DNA from: Gerris lacustris
Taxonomy: Eukaryota; Arthropoda; Insecta; Hemiptera; Gerridae
Reading direction: 5' to 3'
NCBI GenBank assembly: GCA_951217055.1
Contig: OX578286.1
Span: forward strand, 3,636,033 to 3,700,032
DNA: 64,000 nt
The first letter of the stretch is position 1. Every line of letters starts with the position of its first letter. The notes under the pieces are model-generated. The model was not told where the DNA came from. It was given only the letters and a program-made list of their open reading frames with translations, and did not search any database. Below are positions 53,886 to 63,633 of this stretch, piece after piece. The position numbers and the translations under genes were made by a program.

Positions 53886-54630
53886 CCACGAGACTGTCGG
53901 TGTAAACGCTCCCTTTTTTGCCCCGACTATGCGTCGATAGCTCAAACTCTCCAGTTTTTACCCTGACGACCAATCGTTTATGCAATCGCCGGAGATATAA
54001 TCAAGTGCGTTTACACCAACAACCCGTGGTCGAGGCAAAAATGTTCCCTTTTGTGCCCCTGACGACCCGCCAGACCGTCACGTGGTTCGAAGCATAAACG
54101 GGTGCGTTTACACCAACTCCATGTAGTCGAACTACCTTTTGTGCCCTGACCGTAAGCATTGAAAGCATAAACGGCTGCGTTTACACCAACACCATGTAGT
54201 TGTGCTCCCTTTTGTGACCCGACCATGCGTCGATAGCGTAATATCTCCAGTTTGGATGCATAAACGGCTGCGTTTACACCAACACCATGTAGTTGTGCTC
54301 CCTTTTGTGACCCGACCATGCGTCGATAGCGTAATATCTCCAGTTTGGATGCATAAACGGCTGCGTTTACACCAACACCATGAAGTGGTGCTCCCTTTTG
54401 TGACCCGACCATGCGTCGATAGCGTAATATCTCCAGTTTGGATGCATAAACGGCTGCGTTTACACCAACACCATGTAGTTGTGCTCCCTTTTGTGACCCG
54501 ACCATGCGTCGATAGCGTAATATCTCCAGTTTGGATGCATAAACGGCTGCGTTTACACCAACACCATGTAGTTGTGCTCCCTTTTGTGACCCGACCATGC
54601 GTCGATAGCGTAATATCTCCAGTTTTTATC
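53886..54630 (+). repeat. 93-bp minisatellite, left arm (diverged units, then 5 uniform units)
   Basis: Unit: GCATAAACGGCTGCGTTTAC, ACCAACACCATGTAGTTGTG, CTCCCTTTTGTGACCCGACC, ATGCGTCGATAGCGTAATAT and CTCCAGTTTGGAT, 93 bp. The units from about 54165 to 54625 are nearly identical. Those before 54165 are diverged. Since 93 is divisible by three, several frames stay open on both strands without coding. Confidence 0.9.
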
Positions 54631-55050
54631 CCCAATCACTTAGCGCTGCTGTCAACACACCCGTTTAGACGCATTTTTCGTCCCATCACCACATGACCGT
54701 TGGCGTAATCGCTCCCACTATTGCATCGACCAAGTGTCCGATAACAACCACGCCCCTAGTTGTCTGTCTTAATCACGAGACACTCAGGTGTCCTTTGTTT
54801 ACGTCGGCTAGAGATCCTGGTATCTGTGTTATACCAGAAGGCGTGAAAGTGAGAAACGCCGGTGGTACCCTTATTAAGACAACGGGCGTGACGGAAGGAA
54901 ACTCCGGTGACATGTATTAACCGCTAGGAGTCTCCCGCTGTCACGCCGGCAGCCTGACAGCGGGAAACTCCGGTGACCTGATATACCGTCAACACGAGAC
55001 CCGTGCGTTTACCCAGACCTACCCAGTTTACCCAGTTTACCCAGTGAGAC
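54631..55050 (+). repeat. Inner-arm unique segment with GC-rich hairpin
   Basis: Contains two short repeats (GAAACTCCGGTGACATG and GAAACTCCGGTGACCTG) around an 11-bp perfect stem: TCCCGCTGTCA at 54933-54943 and TGACAGCGGGA at 54955-54965. CCCAGTTTACCCAGTTTACC-type short repeats follow near 55020. Mirrored at about 56537-56956. Confidence 0.75.
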
Positions 55051-56189
55051 CGGGTGCGTTTACACCAACACCATGTAGTTGTGCTCCCTTTTGTGACCCG
55101 ACCATGCGTCGATAGCGTAATATCTCCAGTTTGGATGCATAAACGGGTGCGTTTACACCAACACCATGTAGTGGTGCTCCCTTCTGTGACCCGACCATGC
55201 GTCGATAGCGTAATATCTCCAGTTTGGATGCATAAACGGCTGCGTTTACACCAACACCATGTAGTTGTGCTCCCTTTTGTGACCCGACCATGCGTCGATA
55301 GCGTAATACAGGGGTGCCCAACCTTTTTTAATCAAGGGCCACATTGTCAACATTCAAAGGGAAGGCGGGCCGGGGGCCGGTGGTGTACCGGGGGGGGGGG
55401 GTCCTACCCCAGAAAATTTTAGAATTTTTACCCTCATAAAACACGTTTTTATGCTTCTTAGAAGGTCAATTTTCTGTTTTGGATTTAGCTGAAACACCAT
55501 ATTAATATAGTTTTTTTCTGTTACTAGCCTAGTTTTACTTTGCAGAAAATAAAACACACAAATATATATTAATATGATCGTAATTAACCACACAAGTAGA
55601 AAAATACAACAATAACAGTATGAATTACAAAAAAGTTAGTATTTCATTTTACAAAGTTGGGCTGTTTGGCATTAGGAAATTAAAATATTTTAGATTCTCT
55701 AAATGCTTGTAAATTCTCGGTTTTTATGGCAACACGGCGGGCCACATAAAATCGGCTCGCGGGCCGGACTCGGCCCGCGGGCCGTAGGTTGGGCACCCCT
55801 GGCGTAATATCTCCAGTTTGGATGCATAAACGGCTGCGTTTACACCAACACCATGTAGTTGTGCTCCCTTTTGTGACCCGACCATGCTTCGATAGCGTAA
55901 TATCTCCAGTTTGGATGCATAAACGGCTGCGTTTACACCAACACCATGTAGTTGTGCTCCCTTTTGTGACCCGACCATGCGTCGATAGCGTAATATCTCC
56001 AGTTTTTATCCCCAATCACTTAGCGCTGCTGTCAACACACCCGTTTAGACGCATTTTTCGTCCCATCACCACATGACCGTTGGCGTAATCGCTCCCACTA
56101 TTGCATCGACCAAGTGACCGATAACAACCACGCCCCTACTTGTTTGTCTTAATCACGAGACACTCAGGTGTCCTTTGTTTACGTCGGCT
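55051..56189 (+). repeat. Rearranged centre: further 93-bp units and a direct copy of an inner-arm segment
   Basis: After three more 93-bp units (55051-55308) comes the hAT MITE, then about two further units, then 55999-56189 repeats 54618-54808 in the same orientation, ending abruptly at TTTACGTCGGCT (56189). Mirror symmetry with the right arm breaks at about 55100. Confidence 0.75.
55301..55809. mobile_element. hAT-type MITE (55309-55801) with 8-bp duplication
   Basis: Ends CAGGGGTGCCCAACC and GGTTGGGCACCCCTG, with GCGTAATA on both sides (55301-55308; 55802-55809). A 15-bp CAGGGGTG-type terminus and 8-bp duplication are hallmarks of hAT elements. 493 bp, no transposase. Near the right end a GGGCCGGACTCGGCCCGCGG inverted block and near the left a GCGGGCCGGGGGCCGG block are also typical. 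It sits in a 93-bp unit. Confidence 0.92.
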
Positions 56190-56540
56190 CTGGAGATATT
56201 ACGCTATCGACGCATGGTCGGGTCACAAAAGGGAGCACAACTACATGGTGTTGGTGTAAACGCAGCCGTTTATGCTTTCAATGCTTAAGGTCAGGGCACA
56301 AAAGGTAGTTCGACTACATGGAGTTGGTGTAAACGCACCCGTTTATGCTTCGAACCACGTGACGGTCTGGCGGGTCGTCAGGGGCACAAAAGGGAACATT
56401 TTTGCCTCGACCACGGGTTGTTGGTGTAAACGCACTTGATTATATCTCCGGCGATTGCATAAACGATTGGTCGTCAGGGTAAAAACTGGGTCACAAAAGG
56501 GAGCACAACTACATGGTGTTGGTGTAAACGCACCCGGTCT
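56190..56540 (-). repeat. Rearranged centre, right side: extra copy of arm sequence
   Basis: 56190-56487 repeats, in the same orientation, the stretch at about 57055-57356 (minisatellite unit, diverged units, GTCAGGGTAAAAACTGG). It is fused directly to a partial unit (GTCACAAAAGGGAGCAC) at 56488. This junction is absent elsewhere. Confidence 0.7.
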
Positions 56541-57157
56541 CACTGGGTAAACTGGGTAAACTGGGTAGGTCTGGGTAAACGCACGGGTCTCGTGTTGACG
56601 GTATATCAGGTCACCGGAGTTTCCCGCTGTCAGGCTGCCGGCGTGACAGCGGGAGACTCCTAGCGGTTAATACATGTCACCGGAGTTTCCTTCCGTCACG
56701 CCCGTTGTCTTAATAAGGGTACCACCGGCGTTTCTCACTTTCACGCCTTCTGGTATAACACAGATACCAGGATCTCTAGCCGACGTAAACAAAGGACACC
56801 TGAGTGTCTCGTGATTAAGACAGACAACTAGGGGCGTGGTTGTTATCGGACACTTGGTCGATGCAATAGTGGGAGCGATTACGCCAACGGTCATGTGGTG
56901 ATGGGACGAAAAATGCGTCTAAACGGGTGTGTTGACAGCAGCGCTAAGTGATTGGGGATAAAAACTGGAGATATTACGCTATCGACGCATGGTCGGGTCA
57001 CAAAAGGGAGCACAACTACATGGTGTTGGTGTAAACGCAGCCGTTTATGCATCCAAACTGGAGATATTACGCTATCGACGCATGGTCGGGTCACAAAAGG
57101 GAGCACAACTACATGGTGTTGGTGTAAACGCAGCCGTTTATGCTTTCAATGCTTACG
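56541..57157 (-). repeat. Right-arm inner segment with hairpin and only two uniform 93-bp units
   Basis: Mirror of 54631-55050 plus the minisatellite. The mirror constant shifts from 111308 to 111587, i.e. by 279, exactly three 93-bp units. So the right arm has two uniform units where the left has five. Confidence 0.85.
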
Positions 57158-57775
57158 GTCAGGGCACAAAAGGTAGTTCGACTACATGGAGTTGGTGTAA
57201 ACGCACCCGTTTATGCTTCGAACCACGTGACGGTCTGGCGGGTCGTCAGGGGCACAAAAGGGAACATTTTTGCCTCGACCACGGGTTGTTGGTGTAAACG
57301 CACTTGATTATATCTCCGGCGATTGCATAAACGATTGGTCGTCAGGGTAAAAACTGGAGAGTTTGAGCTATCGACGCATAGTCGGGGCAAAAAAGGGAGC
57401 GTTTACACCGACAGTCTCGTGGTCGGGGCGAAAATTTGGGGCGTACGAAAATTTGGGGCGTACTTGATAACGTTTTGCGTTATTGCCCGGTGAAAATTTG
57501 AGTGGGGGGTTGACCTCGAAACTATTTTGGGGTCAAGTTGCTGTGTGTGTATTTGTCCGTTCCAGTCGGTTTCCTGGACCAGCTCAGGTTCCCAGCTCCA
57601 GTAGAGGTGATTGCGGACCGAAAACTCAAGCTGCTGTGTATATTTGTCCGTTCCAATCGGTTTCCTGGGCCAGCTCAGGTTCCCAGCTCCAGTAGAGGTA
57701 ATTGCAGATTTTTTTAGGTAATAATAAAAAAAAGACTCTTTTATTATTTTTATTTTTATTTTATACGTGTATATT

Positions 57776-60133
57776 TTATACACAGAATACAACTCTTTCT
57801 TTACATTTACACACAGTGGTTTTAATTTTATCCAATCTAATTTTTAACTTATAATTTAAGTCTATATTAGTATCTTGTATTTCTTTTTCGAACCAGTAAT
57901 TAGATATATATAATTTATCCAGGTTTTCAAACTGCAAAATAAAGCGGTCTCTCTTTCGGAAATGTATTTGTTTGATCCCACTAACAACTAGTTGTGTTCC
58001 TTCTTGCAGTTCTTCCAGCCGATGGCAATGTTTTACTTTAATGTTACCTTTAATTTCTTGCATAGTAATGTTGTTTACTTGTTCTACGTCTTCCTGGTTA
58101 TAAGACAATTCGATGTCTGTAGTTTTCCACACATCCGTGTGATATTTAAGTTCCTCTACCTTAGGGAATGAGTGGTCATTAAATGTAGTAACCCCGTTTG
58201 TTTTAAATGTTAAAAAAGGTTCTTCGTTTGCTAAACTTATTATATCCAACCCGTTAAATGGAGTATAAATGTAGCCTTCTTTTGTAAGTTTTTCTCGATT
58301 ACTGTAAACATTTATAAATGTATTTTTATAGTATCCTTTTAAGAAGTAAACGCTTTTATCTCCATCTTTTTCTGCTAGCACTCCAACGTATGTAAAAGAT
58401 CGTTTATTGTTGACAGTAAATGCAGAAATATTATACACTCCTGTTGTGTCCAAATTCTTCCATAACTTTCTAAAGTAATTAGTTAACCGGTCCTTTGTTT
58501 CTTTAATCATCTTCTCCTTCTCCTGCAGCTCTTTGTATTTTTCCTTTATAGAAGTTGTATTTTCCAAGAACTCCAACTTTCTTCTTTTTAAATCCACTTC
58601 CTCCAGCTCTGATTTACGTTTCTTCGCACATGCTAGGTAGGCGGTAGACAAGGGTTCAATCTCTTTAACTGTGCAAGGTAACGATTTGTTGGTTATTTTA
58701 GTTCGTTTTCGTAATACCTGGGGTATTATATTTTTCGTGGGAACCAATCCACAGTTTTCAAGACTTACGTCTTTGGGTAGTGTAGAAAACAGGATCGCTG
58801 ATTTCGAGAAGAAGGTCTCACCACCGTCCTTAATGTAGCACTTATGCATTACTTTTACAATACCATTATCGGTTGCATCTTCTACAATCTCTATATAATT
58901 AACCGGTAAAAAGTTAAAACTGAACGCAGATAAGGTGTAATTAATTAACTTCTGTCGATGGTCGGTGTTGTTCGGTAATGTAACTTGTACACCTGTCAAC
59001 TTTCTCGTATTCCTGTTTCCCCAGTACACGTACTGTAAAAGATTATTAAATACAAGGCAACAGCTGTTTTGGAGTTTATCGGTTAATTTTGCCCACATTT
59101 TAGGGATGGAGGTGGAGTAAAATGGAGCATCTTGCAAATATAACTTGTTTTCCGCTAAAAGACTTACACAATCACTTAGAGGTTGGTTATTGTAGTAGTT
59201 GTTGTATAGTGTTGCCTCCAGTCTCGTAATACCATGCTCCTTAGCCAGAGGAGTCAAAAAAGTCTGTTTTAACCTCGTGTCGGGGCAGTTTACAAAGTCT
59301 ACAATATGGTTGCCTAATTGTTTATTGACTCCTGGACTCGTAACCTGGCATACAAATTTGTTGTAGATCTTGACTCTTGCGCCATTTGGTGTTATCCATG
59401 TTAAACAGTCGATACCTACAGTGTTATCGTTTTTAACTATTGTACTTTTAAATTCGTCGTACTCTTCGCCTTGGTAACGAAAGTTACAATTGCTGGTTAA
59501 ATACTCGCACATTTCTCTCTTGTTAAAAACTCCAACAAAATCTTGGGTTATATCTAAGTCCATTAGATAGAAGTCATGCTCTTGTAGATCCATTAATATA
59601 GCGGGCAATTCTTGTAATAACTTCTTCAACTTGACATCCGCCAACTCCACTTTATACGGGATGGCCACGGGAATTTTATACTTCTTATACATATTTTCCA
59701 TTCCGTCTCTTCCAATAATGTTTCGGATTCTCTCTGCCATCTTAGTCTCGCTTTGTAAGAGAAAAGGTAGTTTGGCTTTTACCCCATGTCTGGCGGAGAC
59801 AAATGCAGAGAATTTCCCCCGGAGATAACTATTAAAGGAACCACAAATATCTTTTTTAACAATTCTCTTGACATCTCCTACGCAGTCTGCAATAGTGGTA
59901 ATTTTTACTAACATTATATTGTCGCAAAACTGGTCTGTTAGCGGTGTAAGCGGCTTTAAGTCAACTCTGGAGAGCAACACTTCTCCTTGTACATAATTTA
60001 TGTCACCTATATCGGTAATTAGATTGTTATTGTCCAAGTTCTCCAAGAGCAACCACAGTCCAAATCGTTCGTTTGTCGGCTTGATCCTGCTACCCACGAG
60101 CTCGGAAACATTGTACTTTTGGCAGGAGGACAT
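57776..60133 (-). CDS. Rep-like protein of the giant palindromic element, right-arm copy (785 aa)
   Basis: Same protein as the left-arm gene, with one difference: isoleucine instead of threonine at residue 447 (base 58794, C to T on the coding strand). All motif residues (Asp192, Asp194, Asp198, Tyr257, Lys259, Arg304, Glu306 and the tyrosines at 310, 313 and 314) are kept. The start is the ATG at 60133; the open frame extends to a GTG at 60157. Both copies are transcribed toward the centre of the palindrome, so their transcripts converge. Mirrored AATAAA signals lie at 57749-57760. The function is inferred only from motif order. Confidence 0.85.
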   Translation of the reverse strand: MSSCQKYNVSELVGSRIKPTNERFGLWLLLENLDNNNLITDIGDINYVQGEVLLSRVDLKPLTPLTDQFCDNIMLVKITTIADCVGDVKRIVKKDICGSFNSYLRGKFSAFVSARHGVKAKLPFLLQSETKMAERIRNIIGRDGMENMYKKYKIPVAIPYKVELADVKLKKLLQELPAILMDLQEHDFYLMDLDITQDFVGVFNKREMCEYLTSNCNFRYQGEEYDEFKSTIVKNDNTVGIDCLTWITPNGARVKIYNKFVCQVTSPGVNKQLGNHIVDFVNCPDTRLKQTFLTPLAKEHGITRLEATLYNNYYNNQPLSDCVSLLAENKLYLQDAPFYSTSIPKMWAKLTDKLQNSCCLVFNNLLQYVYWGNRNTRKLTGVQVTLPNNTDHRQKLINYTLSAFSFNFLPVNYIEIVEDATDNGIVKVMHKCYIKDGGETFFSKSAILFSTLPKDVSLENCGLVPTKNIIPQVLRKRTKITNKSLPCTVKEIEPLSTAYLACAKKRKSELEEVDLKRRKLEFLENTTSIKEKYKELQEKEKMIKETKDRLTNYFRKLWKNLDTTGVYNISAFTVNNKRSFTYVGVLAEKDGDKSVYFLKGYYKNTFINVYSNREKLTKEGYIYTPFNGLDIISLANEEPFLTFKTNGVTTFNDHSFPKVEELKYHTDVWKTTDIELSYNQEDVEQVNNITMQEIKGNIKVKHCHRLEELQEGTQLVVSGIKQIHFRKRDRFILQFENLDKLYISNYWFEKEIQDTNIDLNYKLKIRLDKIKTTVCKCKERVVFCV

Positions 60134-60357
60134 GTTGATGGTTTCGAATACACGCACAAACTAAGAGTCAACCAGCCAGCTCCCCCCTTATTTACCTGCT
60201 CCTAGACTTTATTTTACTGCTGACCTTGACATTTGATCATGCTCTCTCCGCGATCGGAAACTCCAAACAAACCAAAGAAATATGATAGTCTGCACTCCTG
60301 TGTGTAGTTTTCCGCACATCTGCGTAATATTTATGTTATGTAGCAAAACCATTGGTT

Positions 60358-61295
60358 TTATATGTTGCGAGACTTTCGTCTTTGGGCAATGTAGTAAATA
60401 AGGTTGCAGATGTCGAAAAGAAGGTCTCGCCCCCTTAATGTAGCGCTTTTGCATTACTCTTGCCGTACCTTTATGGATTACATGCGGTCATTTATAGGGT
60501 CAAATTTAGGTTAAGGCAGACATGGCCCACAAGCGTTTGAGGGAGCTCCTACCTTATATAAAATGAGCTCTGAGGATGACCTTGAGGTATTTGGTACAGT
60601 GTCGCGCTGGGATTATTCAGACATTGCCCATTAGCGTTTGAGGGAGAACCGTCCTTTTATACTACAGCCTCCAGTCGCATAATTCCATGCTCCTTAGACA
60701 GAGAAAACAAGAAAAACCTGTTTAAACTTCGAATCTGGGCAGTTTACAAAGTCTACAGCATGATTGTTTATCTGATCTGTTTATTGAGTCCGGGTCTCGT
60801 AAACCATGCATATAAACTGGTTGTAAATCTTAACTCTTTGCACCATTAGTCATCCATGTTAAACAGTCGATACTTACAGTGTTATCGTTGTAAATAGTAG
60901 TATTTTTTTTTTTTAGATTCACTTTACTCTCCGCCAGTCTCGAGACTTACTTGTTTCGGTAGTGTAGAAATCAAAGTTGCAGATTTCGAGAAGAAGGTCT
61001 CACCCCCATTATTGTAGTACTTCTACGTTTCTTTTACGTTACCTATATGGGTAAACTCTCGTACTCTCCCTGTTGAACACACTTGCTGGTCAACTACTCG
61101 TACATTTCTCTGTTGCTAAAATTATACTCCAACCAAATTTTGGGTTAGATCTAAGTCTATAGGGTAGAATTTGCGCACTTGTATATACATTATTATGTTA
61201 GACAATTCCTTGCAATAAAGTCACGCTCAAAATCCGTCAATTCCACTTTGTATGACATCCTAGTCTTGCTCTGCAAGAGATAAGATAGGTCAGCT
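60358..61295 (-). pseudogene. Scrambled relics of the Rep-like gene, right arm
   Basis: Mirror of 50013-50950. About 61290-61330, uninterrupted here, reads through the site split in the left arm by the BEL/Pao element and continues into sequence resembling 51510-51575 of the intact gene. Confidence 0.7.
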
Positions 61296-63627
61296 TTTAC
61301 AATATATCTGGCGGAGTTTGGTATTTTATTTATCCATGCTATGCTTGGTGTATGTGCGTAATATGTGGTAGGTCAGAGTCCTGGCATAGCGGGCTTATTT
61401 AGGATGGTTGCAGTTACGTCTAGGAGGAGGGAGTGTAGTCGTTGCTGGTAGTCTCGTCCTGGCAACCTATGTAGGATGGAAATATATTCTTCTCCTTTGT
61501 CTATCTGACTCGTATAAGCTATTCTCTATGTTGTTAAACTTCTCGGGATTCACACCACCTCCTGCCTGTATCTTCTAATAGAAACCTTGTTATTACGTTG
61601 GCTTTGTCTATCACACTCAAACAAGCCTTGCTATTCTCTATTTTGATCAACTTCTCTGGACTCCCGCCACACCAGCTCTTGCAGCTTTTAGGCAGTGCCA
61701 CTAGTTTTCGTCCTGGCAACCTATGTAAAATGGAAAAAGTCTCCTTCTCTTTTGTCTATCTGACTCATATAAGCCATGTTATTCTCTATTTTAGTCAACT
61801 TCTTTAAACTACGACCAAACCACCTCTTGCAGTTTTTAGGGGAAAAAATCTTGTTATTGGTTTATGCTTAAAATGTATTCTTTACTACCATTTTGTAGAA
61901 TTGTTCTAAGGTACATATGTACCGGGTTATGTCCGAGTCCATTAGATAGATTTCGTACACTTCGATAAACGTATTGTAAAAGAGTGTTAAACATAACACA
62001 GCAGCTATTTAGTAGAGAGCTTGTTATCTAAAGGTAGCATTTGTATATTTCATTTTAGGGAGGGACTCAGAGTAGAATGGTGCAATGTATATTATACAGA
62101 ATGGCTGTCGGATTCATGAATTTTTATTGCGTATAACTGTTGCAGATATCTCCTTTTTAACAATAATAGTAAATAATTAAATAATTTACCATTGGTTATC
62201 TGTTGTTCTTCATTTGTACAATTTATGTTACCGATATCTGTTATTCGGTTGTTGTTTTCCACATATGCCGTCAGCAGCCTATAGCCAAACCTCTTAATTT
62301 TATTTATTAACTTGTATCTATTGATATGTAATTACAAAACATTACATCTTGCTTTCCATAGAAAAATTCAAAATCTATATTGTTTAACAGCTCTTTTTTC
62401 GAACCAATAAATCGATTCATATAACGCCTCTAATTTTTCAATTTGTAAGATATTTTTTGTCTTTTTATATAAGGGACTAATACACATGCGTTGGATACCA
62501 CTAACATAACACTAAATAATAAATCATCTTTGTGATCTGTAATAGACATAGAAGAATATGACCATATTGGTGTGTTGTCTTTATAAGGGGACTATTACTA
62601 ATTAAGTTATTAAAGAGGCATTCGTGCTATAAGGTTGGTGACATTAGAGAATACACACTTGAACTGATATTTTTAAAAACATTTTAGACATATATACTGT
62701 TCATATACTCGTATTGTCTATATTGAATTAGGTAGGTCATGAAGAAATTAATTTTGATGTTACTAAACTGAAGAATGTAATATCACTCTCGGTTTTTAAT
62801 GAAGGCCATCCTCGGAGAGGCCTGACCGTGCGTGCCGTTGCAGAACAATAAGCCAGGTACTTAATATGTCTCAGATCGTTCCTTTCATTGTCATTGTCAT
62901 AGTCCAGACTAGCTCAACCGAGGAATACTAATGCAACTAATATACATTTTTATTATTATAAACATTTATTTCTCAACTATACTATCCTTGCAGTCTTGAT
63001 AGATTGCTCCAATGTGGCAAGTTTGTTAATTTTTTATAAAAAGGCAATCAACCTTCTCCCCACTGTTGCCTTATATTTTCTAACGAAATAAAAACTCATT
63101 ATTAATAAAGAATCATTTCAGTTTTGTGTTCTCTTTGTCAAGTAAACATTACAGCAGAATGACTAGCAGCATTTTTGATTTACTTGGTAAGTAGTTTATT
63201 TTTAATTTGTTTATTGATTCGACAATTCCGCTTATAGTCTACACATTTCGATTAAATATCTATATTTATTTAATCACGTTTAGTTTTCTATATATATATA
63301 TAATTTAGTCAATATATTTTTATATAATGTTAAAATGTCTTTTTTTATTGAATTATTTTAAATGATTTCCTTTTTCGGGACCGTGAGCGACGTCAAGAGC
63401 GAAAATCATAAGGTCCAGTGACCTTCAAGTGTCCTTACACGGTCAATGTCCTTAAATGGACAGGGTCGGTCGCCGGACCATTTCAGTGACCTTGAAGTGT
63501 CCTTGTACGGGTTGGGGGCGGTCGGGGGCCGTTTCCGGTAACCTTGACATGTCATTGTAGGGGTCAGGGGGCGGGGGCGGCGGTTGCTCCTGGGCTCCTA
63601 CTTTTGACCCATCCTTTTTTCTCTACT
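61290..63627 (-). repeat. Right arm, outer segment, of the giant inverted repeat
   Basis: 2338 bp, mirror of 41190-43527. It includes the empty BEL/Pao site (61290-61295), gene relics (about 61917-62406) and GC-rich subterminal repeats (63357-63599). Confidence 0.9.
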
Positions 63628-63633
63628 TATAAC
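63628..63633. repeat. Target-site duplication, right copy (giant element)
   Basis: TATAAC, matching 41184-41189. Confidence 0.85.

Larger units (their letters stand above)
57158..61295 (-). repeat. Right arm, middle segment, of the giant inverted repeat
   Basis: Pairs with 50013-54150 at x+y=111308 without net indel. It contains the second Rep-like gene, the mirrored 92-bp repeats and the mirrored gene relics. Confidence 0.9.
41190..63627. mobile_element. Giant palindromic mobile element with duplicated Rep-like gene (22.4 kb including nested insertions)
   Basis: Starts AGTAGAGAAAAAAGG and ends with its complement, flanked by TATAAC on both sides. Left positions x and right positions y pair at x+y=104817 for the outer 2338 bp and at x+y=111308 for 50013 to about 54150. 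The difference of 6491 is exactly the BEL/Pao insert plus one 6-bp duplication. The only intact gene is the Rep-like ORF, present once per arm. Removing BEL/Pao and the hAT MITE leaves about 15.5 kb. No polymerase B, integrase, packaging ATPase or capsid gene is present. The 6-bp duplication and AG...CT ends recall Polintons, and the almost fully palindromic structure recalls foldback elements, but I know of no described class that fits. Confidence 0.88.

Noticed and set aside
53516..53905. A 129-codon frame overlapping the end of the Rep-like gene, also in the mirror arm
   Set aside because: It crosses the polyadenylation region and two 92-bp repeats, has no recognisable domain, and begins within the last codons of the real gene in another frame.
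54011..54696. Several overlapping 160-195-codon open frames on both strands with repeated peptides
   Set aside because: They lie in the 93-bp minisatellite. Since 93 is a multiple of three, any stop-free unit stays open in the same frame. No domain and no start context support coding.
54693..54920. A 75-codon frame present identically in both arms (54693-54920; 56667-56894)
   Set aside because: Identity comes from the arm duplication itself, not from selection. There is no motif, and it spans the hairpin-rich non-coding segment.
41190..63627. Whole palindrome as an assembly or read-mirroring artefact
   Set aside because: The arms differ in ways a mirror would not give: a BEL/Pao insertion in one arm only, five versus two minisatellite units, a coding substitution, an asymmetric centre, and different outer flanks with the same 6-bp duplication. 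Long-read confirmation would still be worthwhile.
41190..63627. Standard Polinton/Maverick or integrated large DNA virus
   Set aside because: Apart from the BEL/Pao polyprotein there is only the Rep-like gene. No polymerase B, integrase of Polinton type, packaging ATPase, protease or capsid frame exists in the element.
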